Both the position numbers and the translations under genes were made by a program. From positions 6,014,001 through 6,078,000 of the forward strand of contig NC_051099.1 in NCBI RefSeq assembly GCF_901709675.1: a DNA stretch of 64,000 nucleotides. Direction: 5' to 3'. Source of the stretch: Syngnathus acus. Its lineage: Eukaryota; Chordata; Actinopteri; Syngnathiformes; Syngnathidae. Under the pieces are notes generated by a model. That model ran no database searches. It saw only the letters and a list, made by a program, of their open reading frames with translations, and was not told the origin of the DNA. Position 1 is the first letter of the stretch. The number at the start of each line of letters is the position of its first letter. Of the stretch, positions 12,825 through 26,300 are shown piece after piece.

Positions 12825-12895
12825 GTATCTCAAAGCAAATGACTTGTGGGGTTCCCCATGGGTCAATCCTGGGACCGCTATTGTTCACTGTGCAG
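12825..12895 (+). mobile_element. Decayed LINE reverse-transcriptase fragment
   Basis: About 20 codons read SKQMTCGVPHGSILGPLLF, which matches the conserved GVPQGS(V/I)LGPLLF block of non-LTR retrotransposon reverse transcriptases (Jockey, CR1, L2 and Rex1 group). No other reverse-transcriptase motif is readable in frame on either side, so this is a short relic. The exact clade cannot be assigned from this block alone. Confidence 0.75.
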
Positions 12896-15800
12896 CCAAT
12901 TTACAGCAAGTCAGGCCTCTCATATCTCAAGGCACCCCTGTACTATCTAGCGCTAATCACCTCAATAATTGAAAAATATTGTATTAGCTGGTTGTATTCC
13001 TATTGATATTCAATCACAAAGAGAATAGGCAGACAAAAGTGGAAAAATTAACGAGATAAAGTAACGCCGCAGTCTGTTTAATACGTCCTCTTCTAATTTT
13101 TGCCAACAAACTGGTACTCTGATCACATTTATCTGTAGTGCTGCACCATGGTGAGCTTTCCTTCCACCTTGAGGCTATTTTTACTTTGAAACAGTCTGCA
13201 TTATTTATGCATAAAAATCCAACCCTAGAATACGACTGACCTATTTGTATTTTGTTCGGGTGCCAAAAGCTCTCAAAGTCTTTGTTGTTTTCACCTTAAT
13301 CAGACAACTTCTTCTTCCAGCTATTGTCTTTTTTTCCTTATCCTTATTTCCCTCCTTGACATCCAGGCACCGTTGGTTGCTATGGTGAGGGTGTGGGTGC
13401 AAAAATGGAGGACAGCGATTGTAAAAGTACCACAGACAGAAGGATGTGGGCTTGGCAAAAAAATGGAAAAAAAGGCAGCAGCATACCGACTGAAGATATC
13501 GAAGGTCAAGGTTCTTTCATCTTATTACTGGACCTTCAATAATCTAATACATGAAGAAGCAAGCTAACAACAGCCGTGTCACATGTCTCATCTGTTGATG
13601 ATTCAGCGCTGCCATCAAGTTTGTCTCCATGGAGCGTGACACCTCCGATGTAACCTCCACGTCAGCGCTCCACGTTGTCATGGTAATTCCATCATTTAGT
13701 TTTGCCTTTAGAGAGAGGCACCACACAGACCCTTTTCCGATCAGCGGCCATTTTGGCTTTTAGAAAGTCCATGGTGGGCCCTACTCAACGTTAGAAAGAA
13801 ACATCATGGGATGATGTATTTTGAAACAAGAGCAGTCGACAAGTTTAGAGAAAGCAATAGCCATCACCTCTCTAGTTTGGTGTTTAGTGGAGGTAACAAA
13901 ATTAAGATTGTTTCTGCAGTTTGGTCATCCCTAACAAAACGCTCCTTATGAACTGCTATAACAAAGGCTTCAAAGTGGGAGCAGGCATGGTCATTGGTTT
14001 ATTGTCTTCACAGAGAGGTGGTACAAGAAACAACAATAGCGCATTGTGTGTGAGGGCTGAAATTTGGAAAGTGGTACGTTGCACTTTTTTTTTCCAAGTG
14101 TTAGCAGCTGGATCACCAGGGGAACTCTTCCAGTCCTCAAATTGGAGGAAAAAATTGTACATAGATACAATTGGTTCTTTTCTGTGTACCTGCCTACGAA
14201 TCGCATGTGAAATTAAATAGAGCAAAATAAAAATCTTTTATCAGCTTGAATCTGAAAATGTGCCCGTGAGCGAGCCAACCATGACATGATCAGCCAGGCT
14301 GCCTGAAGATCCGAAGCCACTTTCATATTTTTTGAGCACATTTACATCAGAAACTTACTCATTTAGAAACACTCCTCATTGATACCCTTCTGCAAATGAT
14401 CTTATCTATTGTTTCTAGTCCGTCTCGGTGCGTGTGTGAGTGCATCAATGCTCTCCTGTTTCTGCTGGCTAAATGGCTTCCTCCGACTTGGCAGAGCTCA
14501 CTTTAGACCTAGCTGTGCATCTCAATGAGGCCTGCTGCAGTGTGAGTCAAAGCATGTCAACGCCGAGGGAGCATTCACGCCAGGGGCTAAGGTGTATTTA
14601 AGACGTATGTTTGGGGTAATGTTTATCAGCTCAGAGGTCGTCCGAGGCTGTCCGTGTTGAAAAATAGCCCATTTTGGTCCCAAGTGGTCTGCATGGCCAA
14701 TGTCATTATGGGTAATTACCAGGCTGAAAAAAATGGCCACGGTGACTCAGTGTTTGTGAGATGTGGCAGTGAAAGTGTGCGTGCGAGTCGCTGTGTGTGA
14801 TGGAAACTGGAATATTCCACAACACTGCGGTTTGTGTGTCCATGTCACATATGCTCTTAGTTGTCTGTAGTATGTGCAATCCAGAAAGATCCAGAGTTGT
14901 GCACTATCATGGTAAATATGAATTGAACACTTAATGCATCTCGTCATTCGTAGACATGAAATGGTGTGATCGCTAACGCTAGCTGCTAGCTAGCTAGTCA
15001 GACGAAACGACGGGAGTAACTGCCACCATGCAGCTATCGCCTCTCAAGCATTGATTCAGTTTTTAAACCCCCTTTACGGAAGAACATATGGTTCCTTGTC
15101 CCATATAAGAGTACACATGTGGCTTGTTATCTATTATTTATTAGCTCAGCAAATGACGGCTGTGTAAAACAAAATGGTGTGCCAAAGCGCAAAGCTGAGC
15201 GGAGTCTCAAAGCCACAAAAGGCACATGAACAGCAAACGCCGCATGCTACGTATGCACTACACTGATACCCCCCCCGTGCAAACAAAATCCAAATAGATC
15301 GAGATGAACGCAGGATCCAAATGAATAGTGAACAGAGGTGAAGATGAGGTGGCTGCCTCGTCGAGGTGGCCGCGGTTGACTTGGCAACCGAATCTCTGGG
15401 GCTGCTGAGCTCGCAACACACTGATCTTGCATTCAATTTTGTGCAGAAACTTGTATATTTTTTGTCCTGTTAATATAATGTTGAGTAACTGTCAGAGTAA
15501 AGAGCAGTCGAGGAAATTATTAGCGTTTCAAATTTTGTGTCCTGTGCCGTGCCATTACAGGAAAGATCATAGCAGAGGTTGTTTGTGGAATCTCTCAAAT
15601 ATTTAAAAATAGAGCTCATTATCTATATTTATTTATATCATTCATATTTTGTTGCTTATTTTAAAAAAATTAAAAAACTAAAAATTGTATGATTGACATC
15701 AAATTAAATAATATGCCATGATTCGTTTTTTTAGTAGGTCATGTTGAGACTGCTGGCACTGGTTAAACAGCATTACTCAGCATATTTAAGATGAATAGAG

Positions 15801-16297
15801 GCTATGAAGGTGCACCCGCATTTCAGCTATATTATTATTATTCATAAGGATGTTCTTGTATGATGCAGCTTTTCGCTCCTCCATCTCCCCTCCTCATCTT
15901 CCTCCTCTTCTTTCTATCCCCCCGCCTCCTTGACACCACCATCCTCATCCTCCTTTCCCTACGTGAGCTTTTGCTTCTTTCGTCTGCATTTTGTTGCGCA
16001 TACATGACCCCGGGGAGCTGGCGATGCAGTAGAACACATCTGACAGATTCGATATGTCCTTGGCTACAATTTCAGGGAAAACTGCACCCGTTTGGCCCCT
16101 CGTGCTATCCATCAGAATGGAGATCGAGTTAGTGAGGAAGTGTGCGGCAGGAGGAAAAGCCATCACACCAATCAAACATCCAGCTCGACTCCATCAAAGT
16201 CCTCATTGGAACATTGTTGGAGCCTAGCTTGCAGGTGTGTGTGTCTTTGTGTGTGCCTGTGCGTGTGCACGCAGGCTTCTCTGATATCAGCGACTGC

Positions 16298-16325
16298 TCG
16301 TGTGTGTGTGTGTGTGTGCGTGTGT
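16298..16325. repeat. (TG)n microsatellite
   Basis: A TG dinucleotide run with one cytosine interruption. A second, looser TG-rich tract lies just upstream near 16.23 kb. Confidence 0.85.
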
Positions 16326-16689
16326 GAGAGCTTGTAAATGTTTGATGGGTTTTGATCCAACCATCTGTCCACTACTGCTGCATGGCTGAGACAAAAGGGA
16401 GCAATGATGCACAGAGGTCCGGTTACATGAAAGGCTGCCAATGACTGAAAAAGAATATCTCATGTTAGCATGTTCCCATATGAGCATCATCTTAAAAATG
16501 ATTATGTGTGACTTCTGCTGTGAGTTTTAAGAAGAGGAAGCCTATAGCAAATACAGAACAGCGGTGTCTTTGGATTCGAGCGACTTGCAAGCGCTAATTC
16601 AACTCGTGTCGCAATAAGCAGCAGTTTGCCAAAGAGTAAATCATTTAAAAAAAATACTTCAAATTGTTGAATGCCATCCCCACTTCAAG

Positions 16690-16850
16690 TTTACTGTCAA
16701 GCCAAAGATAAAACAAACTGAATTACAGCCGGTGTGTTTTATTCAACCAAACAACTACCTCAATAATGGCCTCACTAGCTTAATGCTAACATACAATTTG
16801 AAATGCTGACGATTAGCATTAGCGGTATCGATACATCCCTGTACAGCCGT
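16690..16850. repeat. Dispersed repeat, copy 3 (partial) of the unnamed family
   Basis: Contains gtttactgtcaagcc, agcttaatgctaaca and gctgacgattagcatt. It lacks a good match to the tatattctttatcctc block found at the end of the other copies, so it looks truncated. Confidence 0.55.
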
Positions 16851-17479
16851 ATCTAGTGAAGTTTAGTGGATAATCACATATGCTAAACAGCCTTATATGG
16901 ATTTTTAGGGAACTGTATTGATAGGATGTCATGACATTTCAATGCATATATCACCTGGGCCTCACGCATGATTAATGCCGAGCTTGTCGGGGCACATACG
17001 TGTCACGCTTCTGGTGTGTTTGTAGGATGCTGAGTGCGTGCAAGAAATACATGAGTGGGCTGGAGGTGTGGCCCCTTGACACACCACCCCACCACCCCAA
17101 CCCTGGTCCATCGCCATCTGACCGCATTGATCATGTCGGTGCTGTACTTGAATCAATGGTTCTCAATAGCAAAAGGCCCAGAGTGTGAAGTCTTCAAACT
17201 GCGGTCAATAATCTCAAGCGACCACGGTGTGGCCCAGAAAGGTACACATGCGGGGGTTGGAGGATCAATCCCTTACAAGGACCCCTCCCTCCCTCACTCT
17301 GTTTTTGTTGCTCGTCGCACACGAGAAAGGTCATTGTGCTTGACAATAATGCTAACGCAGCTCATGAGCAATCATCACCAGCAGCACCAAATAGGATTAA
17401 TGAAATCCTGCGGAGCAGTGATGGTGAACCGGCAGCCTGTAGGCCACGTACAGTTTCATACAAATGAGCATGCCATTTG

Positions 17480-17720
17480 AAAAACAAATTAAACTTACTT
17501 TGGTATTGTGAAATCGAAGAATTGTCTGATCGCTTAATGCTAACATGAAAATGTCATTGACATGCTAACGATTAGCATTGATTGGGGCGATTTTAGAACC
17601 CTTTAAAGGCGAAGTCGTGTCTAAAATTATCTTGTTTAATCGTAGTATTCTGATTAATATTACCAACATAAAATAACAATCTCACAGGCATATATTCTTT
17701 ATCCTCTACCAACATCATAC
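17480..17720. repeat. Dispersed repeat, copy 4 of the unnamed family
   Basis: Contains cgcttaatgctaacatg, cattgacatgctaacgatta and, at the end, cacaggcatatattctttat followed by cctct. The last block is identical over about 20 bases to the copy near 10.95 kb. Confidence 0.7.
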
Positions 17721-19841
17721 TGAGTCATTCTTCAGTTTATTCTACATGGCAGAATTATACTACACACTAACGAATTGAATTGCAGCATTAATTCATGATA
17801 GACAAACTCTTTTAATTCTTTCACATTCTATTTTAGCATATTAGGAGATGTCATTTTGACTGTCATGCACGTAAAAATGCATACACGCATCGAACGCTGC
17901 GGGAGGTGCAGCTGCGTGCTCTGATAAGCGACACTAGCAGCTCCACCTCAAGGTTAACGTGATCTTTCAACACCATTAGCCGAACAGTCAACATATCACA
18001 TATATGCATACATATGCATGATGTCTTGATAAACACACGAACATGACACACATTTCATCAAACACACAAACACACGAGTAACACTTTAAGGAGGACCGTG
18101 CATTATTGATGAGACCACATGCTCCGTACATTTATTGGGGTGGTGGGCGGCTCCGGTCCGCTTGACTCAGCATTCCTCTGCCGATTGGTCTTTTTTTTTT
18201 TTTTTTCTTTTTAGCCTATGTCAGCATTTTGCATGTCTGTGAGGGCGTGCCTGCGTGTGTGTGTTTATCTGCGGACACACACAGGAAAAAGACAACAATG
18301 GCAAGACAAACCCAGACACACAAATAGATGGTTGGATAGGCAGATGGTTTGGCAGGTGGAGAATTTTTTTTCACATATTGTTTTGATTTGGAGATAGAAA
18401 GTATGTACCTTTTAAGATATATGATAGATTATTCAAATATTTTGTGTGGATTAATGTGATATACAATGGTTGTGAAAAGTCTAATTGTTTCAAATCATTG
18501 TCAAAAAAGACTTCTGCAGAAAAGCAAAAAAAAAAAAAACATCCTTTAACACTAGGGGTGTGTAAACTTTTTCTAAACACTGTACATTTATGTCCTTTTC
18601 CAAATGCAGAGAGGCGCTCATCAAAAAGCCAAGTGGGACACGACCAAATTTGGGAATGTTGACGTAGAGTTGCCCAACCAGCTGCTGCGGCTCCTTCTAG
18701 TCTGTCAGCCAGCCAGACTCATCAGCCGTGGACAAGTGCCCAGAAGGTAAATGAAACCACTCCTGTGTTTCAGGCACAATACCTCGATTGATTTCACACA
18801 GCGCAGTCTTGAATTATAAACACACACGCACCTACCGACATATGCAAATCAAGTGTCTGTCATCCGAGATAGTCAGGATGCTACTACGTAAAAAACATGG
18901 ACTATACGTATCTTTATTATATATATATAAGTCATCGCAAATAATGAATGCTAGTAGGCCAAACTGGAATCACCATGGCAACAAGAAATCCTCACATTGC
19001 AGTGACACATCTACAGCACGAGATGCCGCGGGAATGTGGCAAAAAGACATAGTTGGAGACAATCCTACTTTTTTTTTTGATCGCTTGCGTACCCTTGACC
19101 CAATTTCCACACATCAGACAAAATAAGCGCTTTGTGCAGTTCTTTGGTAGAAAATGATCGCCCAAATCCAATGAATGCTATTTTCCAGTGCAGCTCATAC
19201 AGTCTTAAAGACCTTGTAGAGAGAATTCAGCTATTATTGTGACAAGGCTCAAGCCAGTTCGCTCGCAAGCTAGCTAGCTGGTGGCTAGCACTTATTGTGG
19301 CAATGTGGAAAGCCCCACGCCGGAGTTGAAGCTATTTGATTGACAGTTGCATGTTGAGCAAGGTGCATGCACCCGCCACACCCGCGCCATTTGAGAGTGG
19401 AGTCAATGGCTTGATTTGCTACAAATCTTTTTAAAGACTTTTTTTTTTTAATCATTCATATTTGACAGGATTGTTAGCAACACTCTTTTCTGTGGTGTGT
19501 CCAATTTACAAAACATTTTTAGTCTCATTTTACAGGGACTTTAATTAAACACCGACAATATTTCTTCGGCTTGACCTTTTCTACATGCTATCAGAGCTGC
19601 TAACTGACGAAAGTATTTGCCGTTTTTTTTTTCTCAACCCATATCCAAACATTGTGTTTGGAAATATTTGGTTAGGACGTGCACACGTGCACGCAGACAC
19701 ACTCGTAGACACACACACATACGGTATGTACGTACACACACACTCACACACCCGTGCATACACATAGAGACCCCCAGCTGCTGTGTTCATGTAATTTATT
19801 ACCCCTCCTGAACCCAGTGGAGTCATGAAATCACCCCGGTC

Positions 19842-19870
19842 TTTGTGACACACACACACACACACACATA
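19842..19870. repeat. (CA)n microsatellite
   Basis: About a dozen CA dinucleotides. Shorter CA-rich clusters lie just upstream between 19.68 and 19.77 kb. Confidence 0.85.
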
Positions 19871-21414
19871 CGCACACAGAGTCCCTGAGTCTTCCTCAAA
19901 CAGTGGTCCCGGCCCGCTACACTCGACTCGAGACCTCTTTGGGTTAATTAGAATGGCATCCCAAGGGAGAGAACACCAGGTTGGAATAATGTACTGGAAG
20001 GATGAATGCGTGTAAAAGGTCCTCTAGTCTGGTAGGAAAATGGAACACAGAAGGCTGCAGTGCTTTGATAGCAATCCTGACCAACTGTATTGTCAAAATA
20101 TATTTTAAGGATATGAATATAAGGATAAAGTCGAAATGCTTAGTGAGTAAAGTAGTTTTCAGTCACACAAAAAGTAGTTTGTATTCTGTATGTGGCGCCT
20201 CAAAACCCGATATATAGGGTCGCAGTTTTCTCTGTAGACGTGCAACTATGACTCGCCAACTGTCATTTTCTCGAGATGCTCGGGCCATGCGGTTTGGTAC
20301 ACGGCGTGCCAAAGTCTATTAATGGGACGTCATTCAGCTCTCCAGCCATGAGAACTATCCGGTATTCACACCCAACCAATTGCTGTTAGGTCAAGCGGTT
20401 CCCCACATGCTAACTTCCAAATCATTTGGGATCAGGGAAGAACATGCTAACATGCTAAGAAAACGATTACGATTGAAATATTGTTGTGCATATACAATAC
20501 ATGTGCACGTAGGGCTTGTCGTCTCGCACACTGGGAGCAATCGGGCCTTAATTATGCCTAAGGTAGAGGCAATGAATTTTTTAATGGATTCAATGTTTTA
20601 TTCATAGCACCTATCCAATCTTGGATATGGCAGAGTGCACGAGGGACTGCGGTCAAGAAGCGAGCACCTTGCGATATCTGTCATGCACGCAAACGTGGAT
20701 GATTTTATAGTTGGCTCTGTATGGACAATGTGTGTTTGTTTTGAGTGAGTTAAAAGAGGGATGGGTGTTGTTTCCTGACAGAGACCAGTAAGACCAGTTC
20801 TGCTGTCCTAGAAATCCATTTCCCATAGACACGGTAACACCCTGCTAAATGTTCACGATGAAACCCATTAGCAATAATTAATCTCAAATTCTCAGCAGAG
20901 GCGACTTGTAATTAGTTGCATTTATTCCACTACATTTACTCAAATTACTTATTGACAGTACTTGTCAGGGTAGTTTTACTACTGGATTACACCGGCTAAC
21001 CCTGCCAATACGCACTCATCGTTTCTGTACACATTGTTTAATGCAGTACACAATGCTTCGCTTAATTTATCACCCTCTCCCAGCTGGATCAGAGGTGACT
21101 TGATTTATTAGATTGCCATTTGTAGACTGACAAGAGTCAAAGCTTCGCGATGACCTCCAGGTGATAATGACCAAACAGTGGGGGTAGATAAAAGGACATG
21201 GCGAGGGTGGACGTGTGAAAAACGACAGGCCAGTCAAAGAAAAACTCCTGATCAGTTAGCCCAGGTTGTCTTAATAACATGTATGACGTCAACTATATTC
21301 CGTGATATTTATCTATGCATCGAACAAATCTCAGTGCAGCTTTGCTTACCTATTGGCTTTGGCAGTAATAAAGTGATCCCTTGTGACATAAGTCACCCAA
21401 ATGTCATGCTTTGA

Positions 21415-21600
21415 GATATGAGCAGTTGATCAGCTAATGCTAACAGACAATGAGAAAACTTCAAAGGCACATGGACTAACAATTAGCATCGGTGTTGCAG
21501 TGTTCCCCTATTTGCAGCGGATATTGGAACACAAATAGTGCTGCAACACAGCCATATATTCTTTATCCTCTGAGAAGAACGACTGATTTTACTGACGAAC
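21415..21600. repeat. Dispersed repeat, copy 5 of the unnamed family
   Basis: Contains cagctaatgctaacag, actaacaattagcatc and gccatatattctttatcctc, in the same order as the other copies but with a different middle part. Confidence 0.6.
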
Positions 21601-21899
21601 TGAGAAGCTGAGAGAGGAGTTAAACATCCAGAACAGTATATGACTGAAGGAGGAAGTGTCAGAAAAAACTGTTTATTATTCATAGTTGTATTTAATTGTC
21701 ATTATTGGATGTTTTTATAGTGTGAGTGTAATATTATAGAGTGCTATAGCACCACAGTGTATGTCAACATGACCGTCTAGTGTGAAGATATATTTATTGG
21801 TAGAAAACAGGTCACGCTGGGAAAAAAAAGACGTCAATCTGATCATTTGTGTCCTCTGCGCATCATAGCTGTATTGTTCCTGTGTGAAGCTTAAAGGGT

Positions 21900-22435
21900 G
21901 GTAGGCGGAGTCAGGACACGACTGCCGGTTCTGCGACCAATCGAACGCCGAGGTGTGGCTCTAAAGGGCGTGGTCTGGGCTAAGGAGGCGGAGCCAGAAG
22001 CGGAAGTGTGTTTCGGCTGATCCCTCACTGTCATTCGGCCACGGTCGGCTTCAGGAGAAGGGGGGCAAGCCAAAGCTCACTCACACACAAGGACTCAGGC
22101 TGGATAAAAATACTGAAGCCAAGCTTAAAATGAAACCGACCGAATAAGGCTCGCGACACTTAACGCACCCGAGCGCATTTGACGAGTTGCCAAGGAAGCC
22201 CCTTCGGATGACACGGTCCACATTTGAGGCAAAGCGGTGTCATTGAGCAGGCAGGACACGTCAAGAGAAGGGAGGAGAGAGAGGAAAAAAAGCTGACCGA
22301 CTGCACTGTACGACTCAAGCTATTAAATCGCCTCCACCGGCCTTAAGACATCCTTTCAAGGACACCAGCCTGCTGTCAAGCCGACGGAAGGTTCCCGACA
22401 AAGACATCGCCGAGGTCGGAGGTGGTGATCACAAG
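21900..22435 (+). promoter_or_regulatory. Probable promoter and 5' untranslated exon of cpeb4
   Basis: The sequence turns GC-rich and CpG-rich near 21.9 kb after a long AT-rich stretch. A strong donor (AAG|GTGAA) sits after 22435 and a matching acceptor (ctctctcaacag) ends at 23282, just ahead of the cpeb4 start codon. This suits a non-coding first exon spliced to the coding exon. The transcription start itself cannot be read from the sequence. Confidence 0.5.
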
Positions 22436-23331
22436 GTGAAGGGGGGAAATATAGACGTTTTATATTAGCCAGCTAGCGGCTCGTGCTAGCAGTTAAAAGC
22501 TAGCTTGCTATGGCTAGTAACCGATATTAGCTACTTGGCTAACTAGTTTTTACCGGTTACCTGTCGCCTCACAGTCTTTTCTTTTTGTCTGTCGTCTTTG
22601 TCGTATATAGAAAAGCGCACAAGACGCATCTTTATGGTGCGTATTTCGTGAAACGCTCGCGTATTGCTCCTCGCCGATGAAAGCGCAGAGACTCTTGACA
22701 GCTGTCAAACAAGGTCGTGCGGGTTTTTTGGTGTGTGTGTTTTGTGGAACATTCCTTCCCCCTGCCCCCTCGACGTCGATTAGTCTTTAAAACGTCACGT
22801 CACGCCGTTTGTGTGTTCTCTTCTTTTTTTGGCCCCACGCCGCGCACAAATCCATGGCGTGTCAGTCGCTTTTTGCGTCAAGTCCAAACGTCTCCGAAAT
22901 AGCGATCGTGTACCCCGGCCCTTCGTCACATCGCAGCACGTATGGCTTACACGCATTTGAGGGGGTGCTGCCGGCGACTCAGCTGTCCGTGGACGAGTTG
23001 GGCAGCGTCACGGGGTTATAATTAGACCGGTGGACATGTCCAACGTTAACCGTGTGCTTTGCCCACAGCTTGGTCGAACGCTGGTGTTCACTGCTCGAGA
23101 ATGGGGTCATTGGGGAGGGAGTTGATTCGCATTTTTCTAGGAAATCTGTGAATGGATTAAACGGGTCCAATAGAGGGAAAGATCATTTCTGCTCTGTAAA
23201 TGCCAGTCCCTAAATTAGTTCATGTATATTGGTTGCTAATAACTGCGTGACAAGCTATCCTGTCTGTGCGCTCTCTCAACAGGACCAAACGATCACGGGA
23301 TACTATTTGTGTGTGTGGGGGGAGCAAACAA

Positions 23332-26300
23332 ATGGGGGATTACGGGTTCGGAGTCCTGGTTCAAAACAACACTGGCAACAAGTCTGCGTTCCCGGTCCGA
23401 ATCCACCCGCATCTGCAGCCCCCACACCACCACCAAAATGTGTCGCAGAGCCCCGCTGCGTTTATAAACAGCACCGCCGCCGCGGGGAATGGCACCACGG
23501 CGGGCTCTCCCTGGCTCTTCCCTGCCTCGGTCACCCACGGGAGCGTGCAAGACGAAATCATGGGCGGGCCCGAGAAGCCCAAAGTGCAGCAGCAACAAGA
23601 AATGCAAGAAACGCAAGAAAAGCAGCTGTCACCCGGGAGTCACCAGGAGGGCGGTGGTGGCGGAATAATTTCAGAACTGGAAAAAGGCCGGTCGGAGGAC
23701 GGCAAGACGGACAGCGGCTCGCCTGATGGAAGCACCGGGAAAGAGAAGCAGATCCGCCTTGAGTCTCCTGTTCTGACGGGCTTTGATTACCAGGAGACAT
23801 CCGGCCTGGGCGGCCCGGTCCAGTCCAATACCACTTCGTCGTCGCTCACCAGCTTCAACAACTGGTCGGCGGCCATCCCGCCGGCGCCGTCGACCATCAT
23901 CAACGAGGATGTCAGCTTTTTCAACCCGGCCTCCGCCAACAATGGCACGCTGCTGTTCCAGAACTTCTCCCATCATGTTAGCCCGGGCTTCGGCGGCAAC
24001 TTCTCCCCTCAAATAGGACCGGCCGCCGCCCTTTCGCAGCACCACCCGGCCCCGCCGCCACACCCCCACTTCCAGCACCCCCACAACCAACACCAGCAGC
24101 ACCGACGCTCGCCTGCCTCCCCGCACCCTCCTCCGCCCTTTCCGCACAGGAATCCGCCCTTCAACCAGTTGCCACATTTGTCCAACAGCCTGAGCAAGCC
24201 CCCGTCCCCATGGGGCCCGGCCAACTACCAGAGCCCCTCTCCCTCCCCGGGTTCCTCTACCTCCTGGAGTCCAGGCGGTGGCTACGGAAGCGGCGGCGGT
24301 GGCTGGGGCGGATCTCAGGGCCGAGATTATCGCCGAGGTCTCAACGGCGGCATGACGCCCATCAACTCCATCTCGCCACTGAAGAAGACCTTCCTCAACA
24401 ACCACGTGGCGTCCCAGAAGTACCCTCGCAACAATCCCGCTGGCTTCAACCCCAAGTCCTGGATGGATGACGGTGTCGGCCGCAGTGATAACATCTTCCC
24501 TTTCCAGGTATGTGGTACTCTTTATTGCGGGGTCTGACGTACGACATTTTGTGGTCACAACTGAGTTAGAAAATACATTATTACGCTTTTTCATTTTAAT
24601 GGCTGAGTTTTTCTATACAAACATTTACTGTAATTGTTACAGTTTGAGGTTACAATTTTTTTATAAAAATATTCGCTATATTTGTCATGTTAATATTTCA
24701 GCGTAACGCAGGTATGGCTGTTTCCGGGTTCTGCGGAACTCTGTAAACCGAGGACCCCCCTGTACATATTGTACGTCCTATTCATCCGCTTTCCTGCGTG
24801 GCGTCACGGGCTGGAGGCTAATCCTAGCTGGCTTAGGGTCAGCTATGTGAACCTCGACACTACAAATACATTCCCATGAATACGTTTATGCTGTTTAATT
24901 GAGATCTACCGCTAATGTCGATGCAAAACATAATTAAACAGCACACCACCCTTTACTATTAATTCGTCACTGTAAAGGTGGTATTGCTGCTATTTTTAGA
25001 CGTGGGGGCTCGCAGGTGGGCATGGATTTACAAGGCTCTCCTCTTGACGCGTGAGCTTATAAATCAGTATATATATTTTTTTGCTTGCTTTGCTGCAAGT
25101 CTGTGATGATGACTAATGTGTTCGTGTCACTGCAACATTGCAGTGTGCCACATATGCGTGCCGAGGGGGTTGGGGTGGGTGGGGTTGGGGGCTGGTATCA
25201 AGGATGGAGTGAAGGTTGCAGAAAAAGATGAGAGGTTTCAAATTGCAAAAACAGCAATTGTTGATTTGCGTCAAAGAAAAGAATAGCGTCGCTGTGGGTG
25301 GGGAATTCTGCGCAAGGTCTCAATATCTTACACCCTGAAATGGAGCCTAATGATTTTCTTCGATTGCCTGTTTATTAATGAACCAGGATGTGTCTGTCTG
25401 CCAGTACGCTACCGACAAAATGGCCTCATGACGCATTCAAACTGATTTGTAATAGCTGGGATACGAGCGTGCAAATAATTGCGTTACCACATGAGGAAAA
25501 AGGCCTGACAGGATTGACGGGAAAAGGGTAAAGGGAGCACGGCGCTAAATTCATTGTATTGACCCAGCTGGAGATTGATTGCGTAGGTCATCACAAGGGT
25601 GGGGGGGGGCGGCATGCAGGCGAGGGATGACGGCTACCGTAGGCTCAGCTCGACCTCGTGACCTCCCTAAGTACTGTACGCAGCCTCTGCCCTTTTTGCG
25701 TTTGTGTTCTTTTCCTCCATACATGCAAATAAACTTGTCATTCACGTATTTGGATGCATTCAAATCAATATCGTTATTTGATGTTCTTAGAATGTGCGCA
25801 GTGACTTCCTTTGTTGACTTAGCTGCCAGCAGCCTACACTAATTGGTCTTAAAGACCACCATCTGGCGCAAGTCGAATTGTATTCAAATGTAATTATACA
25901 CGTAGTGTTGTAACCCCCGGCCTATTCATGAGCCTCGCAAATTTTTTTTCTATAATATACGTAACTGTCGTCCTCTTCTAAGGCGCCATGTTATCGGAGG
26001 AATAGTTAGCATCGGCTTTAGCGTGCACAAAAGCATGATGAAAGATTCCAAAATTGTAACATTTCTTTATCGGTTTCGTTTTCTTTGTGTTCTTTGTGTT
26101 TGTTTTTTGACGTTATAATAGACGGGAACCTGTGATTGCGAAGACCAAAAGTGGAACTTATTGTGACAGCGGTTCACATGTCTCTGGTTGCGCAGAACAA
26201 TACGGCTATAATGACAGGAAGCCAAGATCAGTAATAAGGGAAATTGTATTTGCCGGGCTTTTAAAGAGGCAAAATCATAGTTTGGAAACAGATTGTGCGT

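Larger units (their letters stand above)
9310..21900. other. Long intergenic region between adad2-like gene and cpeb4
   Basis: No coding exon with splice context is recognisable across these 12.6 kb. The contents I can name are the dispersed repeat family, an AT-rich tandem repeat, a LINE fragment, TG/CA microsatellites near 16.30 and 19.85 kb, and a TTTA run near 12.12 kb. Regulatory elements for cpeb4 could be here, but I cannot identify any. Confidence 0.5.

Noticed and set aside
23671-24594. 307-codon minus-strand frame
   Set aside because: Antisense of the GC-rich first coding exon of cpeb4; composition explains its length.
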